From contig JAIVFJ010000270.1 in assembly GCA_025765615.1 (NCBI GenBank), forward strand, positions 18,269 through 82,268: a stretch of DNA of 64,000 nt. The letters are read 5' to 3'. This document shows positions 1 to 10,892 of this stretch, in pieces. Origin of the DNA: Zopfochytrium polystomum. Lineage: Eukaryota; Chytridiomycota; Chytridiomycetes; Chytridiales; Chytridiaceae. Each line of letters opens with the position of its first letter. Positions within the stretch are counted from its first letter, which is position 1. The translations under genes were made by a program, and so were the position numbers. The notes under the pieces were generated by a model that searched no databases, was not told the DNA's origin, and saw only the letters and a program-made list of their open reading frames with translations.

Positions 1-3000
1 TGGAGCTCCTGGCCAGTGGAAGTATTCCAAATCCTGACTGTTTCATCAGAACTTCCAGACACAACAAACTGCCCATCAGGACTGAATGCTACAGAGTCGA
101 CACCACCGGAGTGCCCTTCCAGCTTATGCAGCTCCTGGCCAGTGGAAGCATCCCAAATCCTGACTGTCTTGTCATCACTTCCTGACACAACAAACTGCCC
201 ATCAGCACTGAATGCTGCAGAGTAGACACCGTTTGAGTGTCCCTCCAGAATATTTAAACAAGGAGGCCACGATTTTGGTTGCCCTTTTACAACTTTAGGG
301 CATGACACACTTTCAGGTACATTCTGAACAAATGTTTTAAAAAATTCAGAGTCACTTGGGGAGAAGGGTACAGCTGTGAAGTAAACTTGCAACCCAGATG
401 CCTTGAGTGGAATGAGAAACCTTCGCACAACCCTTTTTACGTCTTTCATTAGGGTGTGCAATTGTTTCTTTTCTGGAATAGTGAACAGAGTCTGGAGCTT
501 GGTCATGGCTGGAATCACCAAATTAAGTGAATCAATCAAACTGCATGCTTCAAGGTAATGATGTCCGTGTTGCACAAGAAGTGCTTCTAATTCAGCCAAC
601 AGTGTCTCGTCAATCTGAAGTAATTTGCTGATGGAAGTCACAGACACAGGGGCAGCACCCTTGACTGAACCTTCCTTCAACTCAGCACTCAGTTGGGCCT
701 CATGTTTTGCCCAGTTCTTCCTCTTGAAGGAGCTGGAAATGGACTTGGTATCTTTGACCTTTGTGCCTTGTATGGGGGAGGTTGCATCTGTAGGTTTCTT
801 CAAGTTCTCCTCCTTGTCATAGGTCTGGCTTGTAGTTTCCACTGAGGAATCAAAGCAATGCTCCCAGAAGTACTTCACTGCATATCTGACATGCTCTGGG
901 ACTCCCTTCTCCATTTTCTCATCAAAATCAGGGATCTCAGAGTGGAAATCAGAGAATGGCAGGTCACACATATTAAATTTCAGATTTTTGTTCATTGCAC
1001 TGATGCACACGCTTGCAAGTTCAGAGTGGTTACTTTTCAGGTCAATCTGAACAGACAGCTTGCATCTTTCTGGAGTTGTCAGGTAGTCCTTGACAGACTT
1101 GTGGAAAATCCTAATCTTCTTGGTGGAACCATCAAGCACAAGGATGGGACCAAGCAGGCGGATGCACCTCATCACACTTTCAGGTTCCTCCATGTCCAGC
1201 AGAGATACGACTGCAGCAGCAGTCAGAGGTTCATAGGCAAGAACAATGGTGGACAACACAGCAGGAAGAAGAGTTTCCAAATTGCTCGCTCTGATAGATT
1301 GGAGGATGCCATTGAATATTCTGTCATACATCGAGTCAATGCTGCCATCCATCTTGTCACCGTCAGGAAGGTTTTCAATTTGCTTAAGAGTGATTTCTTC
1401 AGTCTCTAATTTCCGCAAATAAGTGCAAGCAGTCACAAGCCAGACAAATATTCCAGCAGACTTTGACACCAGAATCTCAGATCCCTCATCAACAACAGAT
1501 TGCTCAGCATTTGAAGACCTGAGGAAATCTCTTGTGAACTCAATCTGGTCCTGAGTGTTCTCCCCTGCCGTTGGCTCAATCTCCTCAAATGGAATCTTCT
1601 CAAAGGCTTTCACAATATCTACTTCAGGGCGCCCAGTCACCAGCATCTTCACGTTATCAGGGAGCAGCCTGTTCAGCTCTTGAAATACTGAAAGAATCTC
1701 ATTCCTCTTCCCAATAACACTGCATTCATCAAGGGCATCGACAACCAGTACCACCAGTGTATCCAGCTTTCTGGCAGCAATGACCCTCTCCAATGGCCGA
1801 ACAAGCAAAACTTTCATCATCTCATATACGGATTTGGACAGAATATCTGGATTGTCTTGCTTGACTTGAAGCAGGATCTCTCCAAATTGATAACTGAACT
1901 TTGCAAGACCAAACACCAAAGTCAGGACCAGGTTGCTTGCACTGCTGTGACGATCGTCATCATGCTTGCAGAAGAACAGGCCACCCAGCATGCCCTGGGC
2001 TTGCAACTCCCTGGAGATGATGGCAGCCATTACAGACTTGCCAACACCAGCAACACCTTTCAACCACATCACCCTGTTGGGGTTGGCTGCTGCAGGATTA
2101 TCTGGAGACAAGAACTGAAAAACTTTCTTCAACAGCCACTGCCTTGATCCAGGAAGGACGTCCTTCAGGAGAGCCTCCCTCTCAATATCCATCACGTCAG
2201 AGAGCGGAGTCAACCATTTCTCCAATTCGGCCAAGCTGGATCTGGAAAGTGAAATATCTGGACTGGGGATTGGAGTCTTCAAATCAGCCTTGCGGCGGCT
2301 GTACACTTCTCTGGCTTCAGTCACAATTCTGTGAAGGTTCATAGGATGATCAATGTCAGGTGAAGAAATATAAATTGGGAGGAGTGTTTACACTTACTTC
2401 ATCACATCGCTCTCTGGATTAACCTTTGGCCCATTGAGGTCTAGAATCATCTTGACTGTTTGAGACACAGATTGGAGGCCAGGACTCAGAGGGTGAGCGT
2501 GAGGGAGATCAGGAAACTTTGTGACATCAACGCTGCTGAAGTCCACCAAGACCTGTGCCGTCTTGCCATTCTCCAGGGTTGCTCCTTGCCTGCTTGAAAG
2601 AAGAACAGGCAGGATATCATGGCCTCTTTCTTTCTTCATCTGGAGTGCAAGCTCCCACTAGAGTTGTGTGTTAGTGGAGTAGAGGATGAGGGAACAAGGA
2701 TCTCACTTCCAGCAAGCAGTTGTCTGGCTTCTTGTCAGCCTCCCGCATTCTCTCCATACTTGCATCAGAACACAGCAGAACGATAACTGAGGAGTGAAAC
2801 AGTCCAGACATGAAGTTGATTCCCCATTCTTCACCAAAGGAAAGGCACTCGGCATCCAAAAAAGGATGTCTTCCATTCAGCCTGGACTCCTCAGTGAGGA
2901 CAGATCCAGTATAAGCTTTCAAGAGGGAAGACATCATTTTGTCAAAAAGTTTTCCAGCAAAGACTGTCTCAGAAGCCTGCCGGTAGCTGGCAGTGACATT

Positions 3001-3649
3001 AGAGGGAGGGACAGCAAGAAGCAAAATGAACCTGATACCTAATGAAAAATGGGTGCTTTTGAACTTTGGCTTTGCATTGCCATTCATCTGGAATCAGCTC
3101 AATCCATTTCTCTGCAAGCGAACAAAAGAATTAGGGAAACGAGATTGAGGCAACCAACTGAATTACAATTCTCACCTTTCTTATTTCCAAGACTCTTGTC
3201 ATAACTGTCATCTGCAGCAGCAGCAGCAGCGAAGCTGCCACCAGATGCTGCAGAGGGAGCAGCCACCACTCCCATATTGGTTGTGACAGCAGCAGCAGCA
3301 GCAGAAGCGGTTCCAGTGGCGCTGGAGTTCACTGCACCAACCACCTGCACAATTGTGAGAACAAATAGAAGTTGCAACAAAGAAAGAAGTGCAGCCAATA
3401 CACAAAGGTTCTTACTTTCCACTTGAAATTCTGAGAAAGCAGACTGGGTAGATCATCGTCCTCATCAAGGACAATTGCATCGTTTGTGGCAGAGTCCACA
3501 TACACCAACTGAATGGCAAAACAGATCTGGAATTTGGCACAAACAAGCTGATGCAGCCCACGAAAGTCAGTGGTCACCGGAATGCGGACCTTCCTTCCAA
3601 GGCCATCATGCACAAAGGTCACAGTCCATGCAGTTGCTCGGCTGGCCAT
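1..3649 (-). CDS. NLR-like PB1-TIR-NACHT-WD40 protein (5' part, continues beyond window start)
   Basis: Six exons can be joined with consistent reading phase: 3416-3649, 3176-3344, 3039-3111, 2707-2986, 2398-2657 and 1-2328, separated by GT-AG introns of 71, 64, 52, 49 and 69 bp. Domains in order: a PB1-like domain (residues about 8-78, acidic motif LDEDDDL); an Ala/Ser-rich linker; a TIR-like domain (about 155-260, opening FFISYRQASE and closing LLEWELAL); a NACHT NTPase from about residue 425 (Walker A GVAGVGKS, Walker B VVLVVDALDE); a helical stretch; then WD40 repeats (GHSGGVDSVAFSPDGQFV, VRIW) that run off the left edge. This is the layout of an intracellular NLR-type signal-transducing ATPase: TIR as effector or adaptor, NACHT as oligomerisation switch, WD40 as sensor. 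The ligand is unknown. The frame is open throughout, so the gene looks functional. The start ATG at 3649 is the only one that includes the whole PB1 domain. Confidence 0.88.
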
Positions 3650-4860
3650 TATTCTCTGAAAGCGTACTCTGTGATAAGTGGTTCTGCAAAGAGGACATGA
3701 GTGTTAGATTTGGGAGGGTAAACTAATGCTTAGTGGGGAGAGTGTAGGGGAGGCTCAGGAATTTGGGAGTAGAGCGCTTATTAAGTGGATTCATTGGTCA
3801 ACTTGTCCTGTGATTAGTGCAAAAAGATGGTCAAGAAAATGTCGATGGAGACTAGATACTCAGTGGAGACTGTTGAGGCGTTGGATGGTTACAAATACGT
3901 GACAACAAAGAAGTGGTCGGAAATTTCATCAGTCAATATCAGTCAATCGCCCCCCCCTTCCCAGGTATTGCTTACCACGGTTAATCGTGGATCATACAGT
4001 TGCGAAATCTCGACACTTTTGAGGAGAGGGGGATTATAGGGAGTGCTGGGATGAGGGGGTGTGAAGCGGTGCGGTCCACTGCTCAGTTACTTCTTATCTA
4101 AACAGCAATGGAGGTGACTCACTCGTCATTCGTGTCCCAGAACATCTATTCGATCGAGCAATGGGGTCTTTTGTCCGATCCAGCATCGCCAACCTGGCGG
4201 GCCGAGTCTGTGATGGGGAAGGTCATGATTCGGGAAGGATGCGATCCAGCGTAGCCCGATCCATCTGAGCCTCCATGTGTCCAGACCGTCGGTGGTGGTG
4301 GCGGCTATCCTCCAAAGGGTGGGGGAAAGGGGGGGAAGGCACGGTGGGCAAGGGCTGTGCGTGCGTTGCCCGATGCCTGGCTCCTCTCACCTTGTCAGAC
4401 GAAAATTTCTCTTTTTTTTTCCTTTCCTTTTTTTTCCAGGTTGGTGAGTTTTCCATTGCGTTGCGATCCACACTTGAGCGAACAGCTTTATTTATCAAAT
4501 CAAGAGCACGCACGTACATGTACATGTTTGTGCGGGAAGCTTGTTTTGTTTCCTTTCGTTCGTACACATTTTATTGTAGTACTGCACATGACAAACATAA
4601 TTCTGATGAGGGGGGGAGTCTTTTTTTTTTTAATTTTTTTATTGTTCCAGCCGCAGAGGGGCTGGCGGGAAGGGGAGAGGGGTCGTGGAAGGAACAGGAA
4701 CTTGCATACTGGGCCTTACGAAAAAAAAAAAAAAAAAAGAAGTCGATTTCAATTAAAGCGTTACCCTGTGCCCGGTGCACCAACACTATTCACCTTACTT
4801 CACTCCTCCTTGACGCGATATCCCTTCCTCGTGGCGTCCCTCAGCGCCGCAAAGTTCTCC
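3650..4860. other. Intergenic stretch, no gene recognised
   Basis: This is the shared upstream/downstream region between the NLR-like gene and the ABC transporter remnant. It contains T-runs and A-runs (around 4408-4440, 4620-4640 and 4722-4738). Long open frames on the plus strand around 4.3-5.2 kb are the antisense of the ABC gene or low-complexity. I see no coding signature. Confidence 0.5.
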
Positions 4861-6141
4861 TTACTTCCGAAACACTCCTCCGGCCCCCTCGGCGTCCTTG
4901 GGTTTATCCAGCAGCGCGGCTGGCGTGTCAAACTCGGCGACGCGCCCGCCGTCCAGCACGAACACGCGGTCAAAGCCCGCCACACTGTGGAGCCGGTGCA
5001 CGACGGAGACGACCGTGGCGTGTGCAAAGTGCGTGCGGATCGCCGCCTGCAGCTGCGCGTCGGCTGCCGCGTCGACGGAGGCCGTCGCTTCGTCGAGGAA
5101 GAGGAGTTTGGACTTTTTGAGGCTGTGGGGTGGGCGGGGTTTCGGGTTGGAAGTGTTGTGAACGTCAGACAGACCTGAAATGAAATAACCCAACGACAAG
5201 GGGACGGCGGACAGAGTTTTCAGAACCACCCGCCCAGCTCCCCTCTTACATTGCCCGACACAAGCACATCAGCTGCCTCTGCCCGACCGACAGGTTGCTC
5301 CCGCCCTCCTCGACCATCGCATCCAGCTTCCCCGGCATCTCCACCACGGCGTCCTTCAACCCTGCGGCGTCGAGCGCGGCCCAGATCTCAGCGTCCGCGC
5401 AGCGCTCCTCGATGTCGAGGTTGAAGCGGACCGTGCCGGCGAACAGGATGGGCTCCTGCGTGATGATCTGCAGCCGCGAGCGCAGCGTCGCGAGGCCCAA
5501 CTCGGTCGTCGGGCGGCCGTCGATGGAGATGACGCCTGAGGTCGGCTCCGTCAGGCGGAAGACTGCCGAGAGGAGTGTCGACTTGCCCGAGCCCGTGCGG
5601 CCGACGACGCCAATCTGTGATAAAGTAATAGTAAGGGTAAGGAGACGAGGATCACGAGGGATGTGAGGGTCCGTGGGGAAGAAAGGGTGTGCAATGTGTG
5701 TGCGTGGAAGGGGACGTGGTGGGTCGGGCAGGGGGGGTTCTGTCACCTTTTCGCCAGCTCGTACATTGATGGAAATATTCTTGAGGACGGCGTGGTCGGG
5801 GCGACTTGGGTACCGCACCTCAAGGCCCGACAGGACCATTCACCTGCAGAGGGCCATGACTGGTCTGGGTCCGTTGGAAGCGCTCTCGCAGCCCCGTTTG
5901 GGTTCTCGGTGCAGTAATACTCGAGGCGTTCCACCGAGTTCATCTTTTGTTCATTTCCAGGTGGTTATCGGGGAAGAGCGGCAGGTGTGCGACAGCCGTT
6001 TGGTTAGAAGAAAAGAATTTTAACCAACACCTCCCCCACCTCCGATTCCAGCATGGCGTAATTTTGAACCAGTCCGCCGACAATATCGATAATGCTCAGC
6101 GCGGTGGTCAACGTCAAACCGATGGACGACGAGCTGACTTC
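4861..6141 (-). pseudogene. ABCC/MRP-type ABC transporter, C-terminal fragment (last TM segment plus NBD2), truncated
   Basis: Exons read 6040-6141, 5747-5943, 5250-5614 and 4861-5122, joined by GT-AG introns. The first encodes the end of transmembrane domain 2 (GLTLTTALSIIDIVGG, matching the MRP stretch before NBD2). The second carries the SVERLEYY linker. The rest give a complete nucleotide-binding domain: A-loop region EVRYPSRPD, Walker A GRTGSGKST, Q-loop ITQEPILFAGTVRFNLD, signature NLSVGQRQLMCLCRA, Walker B KLLFLDEATASVD, H-loop VVHRLHS. It would be one half of a membrane exporter, but everything upstream is lost: the coding sequence stops at a SINE-like repeat near 6141. A one-base frameshift lies near 5842, and the last residues after 4861 continue in another frame (FAALRDATRKGYR). 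Most likely a truncated pseudogene; assembly indels could explain the frameshifts but not the truncation. Confidence 0.82.
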
Positions 6142-6400
6142 GATTCCCAACGTACCCGCTTGGGTGTGTTGCTTAGTGGTCAAAGCCTGGTGGAGATCAA
6201 TCCTTCGTCCGGGGATCGCTTTTTTCTGGCTTTTACAGATTTACCTTTAGTGACTGGGCTCCTTGGGGTTCTGTCAACAGATTGCTGTTCCTTAAAAGAG
6301 CCTGTGCAGAGAAGGAACATCGCGATCTGCATGCACGCAAGTCGTCATTGGACGCTGGTGATTCGGTGAAATGCTCAGACAGTGGGCGCGTCCTGATGGA
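6142..6400 (+). repeat. tRNA-derived SINE-like repeat, copy 1
   Basis: Shares its sequence in the same orientation with 7110-7350: the head TTGGGTGTGTTGCTTAGTGG, then AAAGCCTGGTGGAGATC, CCTTCGTCCGGGG, and a tail with GAAGGAA.GTCGCGA and TCGTC.(T)TGGAC. The head has an A-box-like stretch and the 5' edge still carries TTCGATTCCC, a tRNA B-box. It lies exactly where the ABC transporter coding sequence ends. Similarity decays toward 6400. Confidence 0.6.
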
Positions 6401-6465
6401 GGTAACTTGACGTTGGTTCAATTCCTAGTTATTATGAGTATTATGAGTTGTAGGCGTTAATGGCG

Positions 6466-6500
6466 GAAATCGGAGATCAATCCTTCGCCCGGGGATGAGC
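6466..6500 (+). repeat. Fragment of the same SINE-like repeat
   Basis: The stretch GGAGATCAATCCTTCG-CCCGGGGAT repeats the middle of copies 1 and 2 with few differences. It is probably a third, mostly lost insertion or a local duplication. Confidence 0.4.
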
Positions 6501-6638
6501 GTCACTATTTCTGCCTCTCTGCTCCGCGAAAGCCACAGTGGCGAAAGAAGTATTGGCAACAAGTTTTTCGTCCTCGCTTGACCCTAACCTTTGAAACTTG
6601 AGATAAAAATTTTTTTTGACAGAGTTTTAGCCAGTCCC

Positions 6639-6790
6639 GGGTCGTCTAATGGCAAGACGCCACCTCAGAACGCGTGGGTTCGAATCCCACCGAAGCCCTC
6701 GGGCTTTGTTGCGGAGTGGTTAACGCGATCGTCCTCCGGACGATTATTCAATTGGTGGGTTAGGGGTCCCTGTCCGGGGACGCGTCTTTT
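6639..6790 (+). repeat. Two degenerate tRNA-like sequences in tandem
   Basis: The first contains GTCTAATGGCAAGAC (D-arm) and GTGGGTTCGAATCCCAC (a perfect T-arm), but no proper anticodon arm, and its acceptor strands do not pair. The second (about 6710-6790) contains GCGGAGTGGTTAACGCG and an ATCGTCC/GGACGAT hairpin followed by a damaged T-arm. They read as tRNA relics or SINE heads, not functional tRNA genes. Confidence 0.45.
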
Positions 6791-7065
6791 ATACATCTGT
6801 ATCGATTGGAGGGTGGGGTGGTTTGTGCACCGTGATAAATATCTTCTGCGCTGTCGTTTCAAGTACGGGGGCAGGCCTTTGGGTCCGGGACGCAATCATA
6901 GACGAAGAGGAAGAAAAAGAAGTAATTCTTTGCTGGATGCGGGGTGCCTTCAGAAGGACATGCCATCGCTGACAGATTGCCAAGACCGCGCACGTCGTGC
7001 AGCCTGACTAAATGACTGCGCTTTAATCCGTCAAATTAAAACTTTGTTTGGAATAAACCTGCCCT

Positions 7066-7350
7066 GGGTAGTCTAATGGTAGGACGCCGCCAATACTCGG
7101 GTTCGATTCCCGACGTACCAGTTTGGGTGTGTTGCTTAGTGGCTAAAGCCTGGTGGAGATCGGAGTTCAACCCTTCGTCCGGGGGCGGTTTCTGATCTCA
7201 ATTTTGGCGCTTTTACTGCCGCGGGGTATCTCCTGGAGTTCTGTCCATCGCTTTCTATTTTATGAAACAAACCCCTTGCAAAGAAGGAATGTCGCGAGTC
7301 GTCGCTGGACATTGGTGAGATGCGCAGACGTTAGACGCGGCCCGGCTTTC
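7066..7350 (+). repeat. SINE-like repeat copy 2 with tRNA-Gly-like head
   Basis: Begins with a tRNA-Gly-like 5' half (GGGTAGTCTAATGGTAGGAC) directly joined to a T-arm (CGGGTTCGATTCCCG), with the anticodon arm shortened. It continues with the unit shared with copy 1 (6142-6400). The Pol III A- and B-box-like sequences support a tRNA-derived SINE. No A-rich tail or target duplication was identified with certainty. Confidence 0.55.
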
Positions 7351-7798
7351 GGTTGTCGTAAGTTCCATTTTGTTTTTATTTCGGCCACAAACAAGACAGC
7401 TGGTCCGCCGTCATAAATATATATATACACAAAGTCAAGCTCCCATCCACAATTCACAGAGCAACAAAGACTGCGTGGGGTTGCTCGTGGCTACCGTTTT
7501 TGAAGTGCTGGACATTGCTCCGAACCATGCCTGCGTCAGACAGGAGCATCACGATGAGAAGGTTGATTCCGTATCTTTTGGATGGACCGAATAAAATTGC
7601 ATCCAACTAAGCGGGTGCAAATAGATGCAGAACTGCTGATCCTCCATTGTTAAACAGAAAGATTTTTGACCAGACAGAAGTGGGAATACGGACGCTATGA
7701 GTCTTTCATTTCAAAACTAGTTCGCTGATCAAACGCTTGTACAGCATATGTTATGTGCGTGAAAGAGAGAGGGAGAGAGAGAGGCAGAAGCGCAGCAA
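7351..7798. other. Intergenic stretch with short GA repeat
   Basis: No gene is seen. A short (GA)n run lies at about 7763-7783. Sequence between the SINE-like repeat and the DUF1868 remnant looks like ordinary intergenic DNA. Confidence 0.4.
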
Positions 7799-8436
7799 TC
7801 ACATCGCATTGCTGCTCTTCATAACGACGGACGGTCTGAACTCGGACATGTCGTCAAAGACGCAGAAAGCAGGAGGACCAATCTCAAACGCGTCGTCAAA
7901 GGGAGGAACCTGTCCACAGTCGCCTCCACCTTTCGCTTCTGATCCTCAGAAAGGTTCAGCACGACGTACGTGAGCGACAGATGGAACTCGTACGTCGCGT
8001 GCCCAGCCCCGCGCAGCGCCAGCAGATCCGCAAGGCCATCGCGCAGCCGCCGCAGACCACTGTCCGTCCTTTCGTCAGCAGCTGCGAGCCGCAGAGCGAT
8101 GCCGTCCCGCTTGCGGGCCCGCGACGGCCATCCGCACCGGCATCGTCACGTTCATGTCAAAGCCACTTAGTCTGCCCGCAAACTGCGCCGTCACCTCCGA
8201 CAGCGGTAACTCCCACCTCGTGTCCGACGGTCAGAGCACGCCGTCGCCGTTCCCACCTGACGAAGGCCCGCGCTCTTGGTCCAGGACGCCAGAGAACAAC
8301 GTCATGTGCCAGCTGTCCGGCTGCAGTATAGCGATCGGCCGGCGACCAGGGATGTCGGCGTCCCCGGTCAAGGCGTCCGCGACTTCCGTCAGCGCGGCGT
8401 GCAGCGTCGTGAGGGGAGCGCGCAGCGGGCCTAAGA
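7799..8436 (-). pseudogene. DUF1868-type 2H phosphodiesterase, N-terminally truncated remnant
   Basis: Reading the minus strand from the GC-rich side of the junction at about 8436 gives the DUF1868 hallmarks: PDSWHMTLFSGV (first His motif), then WELPLSEVTAQFAGRLSGF, then YEFHLSLTYVV (second His motif, H-x-S), and the C-terminal FCVFDDMSEFRP, ending at a TGA at 7799-7801. The two H-x-T/S motifs belong to the 2H phosphoesterase fold, which acts on cyclic or 2'-5' phosphodiester substrates. The frame is broken by an in-frame TGA near 8235 and by frameshifts near 8120 and 7890. Upstream of about 8436 the sequence switches abruptly to AT-rich virus-like DNA, so the N-terminus of the host gene is missing. 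The composition on this side matches the rest of the host genome. Confidence 0.7.
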
Positions 8437-10116
8437 CCCTCCTCCTCCTGATATCATTGATTGAAACGTTTGTTGTGGCACAAATTTGTGTATGTTTTTT
8501 GGTAAATCGTCACTAAGGACCACATCTTTATCCATTAGATAACCCAATCCAAATGTTGATTCAAATGACTCATTAATGTTACCAACATTGTCAAAAAACT
8601 CTCATATTACATTTATTATCACACTTTTTCCACAACCACTTTCTCCATATAAATATAACATTACATCCCATTCATCTTTTATTCCAAACATCCTTCCAAT
8701 CATGACGTATATGAATTCAATCACTTCATCACTAAATTGGTATTTTAATATTTTGTCCAAGTTTTCTGTAGTCATGTCTAGATCAAAGTTTGCATCAAAA
8801 TATTTCTTTACTACTTTATTTCCTAAATATCTTTTACATTTTTCTATTTCATCATCACTATTTTCTATCATTTCCACAAATTCACACGTATCAACATTAT
8901 ATATTCCATTTTTGAATCCGTACCATTTGTTGTCTCGTATCAAGTATGGAAATTTATTGTCAGAATATTTGATCATGTATTCACACAAATCTTTGTAGTT
9001 TCCTGGACGACTTCTCCATAGATCTATGTCTATGAATATGTCGTTTAAAAACTTTCCTGGACTCTCATAATGCAGGACAAATGCATATTCTCTCATCTTT
9101 TTGTAAACAACTCCAGTTGATTCAATCCTTCTTAAATGTTCCGCTTGTGCACGTTCTTGTACATAGCTTGTAAGCATTTGATAGACTGTTTCTTTTGATC
9201 TCCGTTTTTTCTTCTTCTTTCCATTTCTTGTCCACAATCCTTTTAACACTTGATGAAAAGTCTTCATATTTTATCTCTCTATATTCCATTCCCTCTTTTT
9301 CACAGGAAGTGTCATGACATTTTCTTCTCAAGTGTGATTTTGTTAATGTGAAGTACTGATGTTGACTGTTGTGATCATATGGTTTTGATATTCCTTTAAT
9401 AAAAGCATCGTTTGATTTTGGTTGGTATAATTATAATATTCTTGTTTTCATCCAAAAACATTTTTTCAATATCATCTTCTGCTATATCAAACTTTTCTCC
9501 AAGCAGATCTTTAATATGACCCTCTTCTTCATTGGCCAAGTATATTTTATTACTTTCATTTACAAGTGTTCCAGCCTCAGAAATAGCATCTGTGTCTTTT
9601 TTAACATTATTATTATTTGGTGAAAGACTCTTTAATTTATTTATTTCTTCAATTGACAATTTTCGTAATGGTTTATTCTTTATAATTTTGTAACCTTGTC
9701 CTTCAAAACAGCATTTCTCATTTGCCAGAATATCTATGTGATATTTTACGTTTACATAACTTGGAAAGTCACATACTGGATGTTGAAAGTAAATATGGTG
9801 TCCACCTGAAAATGTTTGTGTCATAAATGTATCTTCTTCTGACAGCGGTTTTATGTTTTGTTCATACCACTTTTTTGCACTATATTCATCATCTTTGTTA
9901 TCAAGGTCAACACAAGTATATTGGTTTTGTTTCCGGTTAAAATTGCTATATTTGGTTGATTATCATAGATTGGTGTTGTAATTTTTGTCCAATTATTGGG
10001 AAATCCAGTGGGCCTTTTTGTATTATTATTTTTTTCTCAATGTTCACTCCAAAATATACCCAATTATTTTTTTCTGCTATGTCTATGATTTCTTTTGTTT
10101 CTTCCATGTTTCTCAT
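8430..10116 (-). pseudogene. NCLDV-type primase-polymerase / D5 SF3 helicase, decayed and 3'-truncated
   Basis: The gene starts at an ATG at 10116. Its N-terminal part shows archaeo-eukaryotic primase-polymerase marks (PTGFPNNW; IAILTGNKT; VDLD with the DxD metal ligands; SGGHHIYF). The middle has a D5_N-like region (FKNGIYNVD). Next comes an SF3 helicase P-loop, YGESGCGKS, near 8625, then VGNINESFESTFGLGYLMD and the Walker B region KDVVLSDD, and finally FQSMISGG, closest in style to phycodnavirus/mimivirus D5 proteins. It would be the replicative primase-helicase of a large DNA virus. At least three frameshifts (about 10020, 9925, 9220-9400), one in-frame TGA (near 8597) and truncation at the host junction (TAG at 8430-8432) show it is dead. 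The A+T-rich codon use is unlike the neighbouring host genes. Confidence 0.72.
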
Positions 10117-10150
10117 ATTGTTTTTCTCCTTTACTTTATGTATGAGAAAT

Positions 10151-10164
10151 AAAATTCACTTTTT
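10151..10164 (-). promoter_or_regulatory. Putative viral early promoter motif AAAAAGTGAATTTT
   Basis: On the minus strand the motif lies 35 nt upstream of the primase-helicase ATG. The same core (A5-N-TGAATTT) precedes three other ORFs in this AT-rich block. It differs by one base from the mimivirus early element AAAATTGA. Confidence 0.5.
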
Positions 10165-10211
10165 ACGCGCTTTTATTTAAAACAATTTCTTCTCGCTATT
10201 ATGTAATAAAT

Positions 10212-10486
10212 ATGGACTCATATCCTCTTAAAGAACACGTAAAAACACTTTCAAAAACAGATTTTATACGACTTTATCTTGCTATCAATGAAGAATTCGC
10301 CCATTTAAAATCTGAAATCCAAATACTGTCCATCATCTCCTCTATGCCATAAAACGCCCTGATAAAATTCGGGAGATGTCCTCTCGCTATCATAACCGCA
10401 AAAAGCAACAACAACAATATCCTGATCAACAACTACCAAACTTCTCGACTGTATTTAAAGCATTCGATTTTTATACACCTTCGTAA
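10212..10486 (+). CDS. Small hypothetical ORF, divergent from the primase-helicase gene
   Basis: An ATG at 10212 opens 46 codons (start MDSYPLKEHVKT), ending at a TAA. Just before that stop the next frame continues as coding-like sequence (YAIKRPDKIREMSSRYHNRK, then FSTVFKAFDFYTPS) to a TAA at 10484-10486. One frameshift would join the two. The gene is divergent to the primase-helicase gene across a short AT-rich spacer. No family is recognised. It may be a small viral gene; confidence is low because it is short. Confidence 0.4.
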
Positions 10487-10615
10487 TTGTTTATAAAAAG
10501 CATGTGTTTTTTTCAACCATAACTGTACATGAGACTTCCTCATCAACAACTACCACATCTTCTCGACTGTATTTAACAGTTTTATTCTTAGATACCATTA
10601 TGGTCGTAATTGTTT
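10410..10615 (+). repeat. Imperfect tandem duplication
   Basis: The unit ATCAACAACTACCA..TTCTCGACTGTATTTAA ... CGTAATTGTTTATA occurs at about 10414-10495 and again at about 10540-10617. The first copy overlaps the end of the small ORF, suggesting a duplicated 3' region. The duplicate no longer encodes the same frame. Confidence 0.5.
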
Positions 10616-10892
10616 ATAGAATTCTCATATATATTTCCGACCATAAATATCGGTTAGAACTTTAACTAACATAATCAATCACATTTCGTCGTTTGACTTG
10701 CAATCCATTGTACATTTTGTTCTGCACACACTTACACTCCACACGCCGCACTCACCCAACTTAAACTCGAGGTCTATTAAATGGAGCTTCTCGGTTGACT
10801 GATTCAGGCTCTTTAACATTCTTATGATAGTATTGAATCATAATTTCATTAAAGCTTTTATATAGTAATCTGAATCTAAGTCTAGTTCAGAA
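10616..10892. other. AT-rich stretch without a recognised gene
   Basis: Lies between the small duplicated ORF region and the second D5-type gene. I see no coding signature. Confidence 0.4.

Noticed and set aside
4275..5178. Two long overlapping plus-strand frames
   Set aside because: Antisense to the ABC NBD exons and homopolymer-rich DNA; no domain signature.
6639..6790. Functional tRNA genes
   Set aside because: T-arms are present but acceptor strands do not pair and anticodon arms are missing or misplaced.
8590..8600. TGA read as Trp (alternative genetic code) in the D5 helicase
   Set aside because: Only one in-frame TGA is seen in this gene, other frameshifts are present too, and host genes here use TGA as a normal stop. 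Decay explains it.
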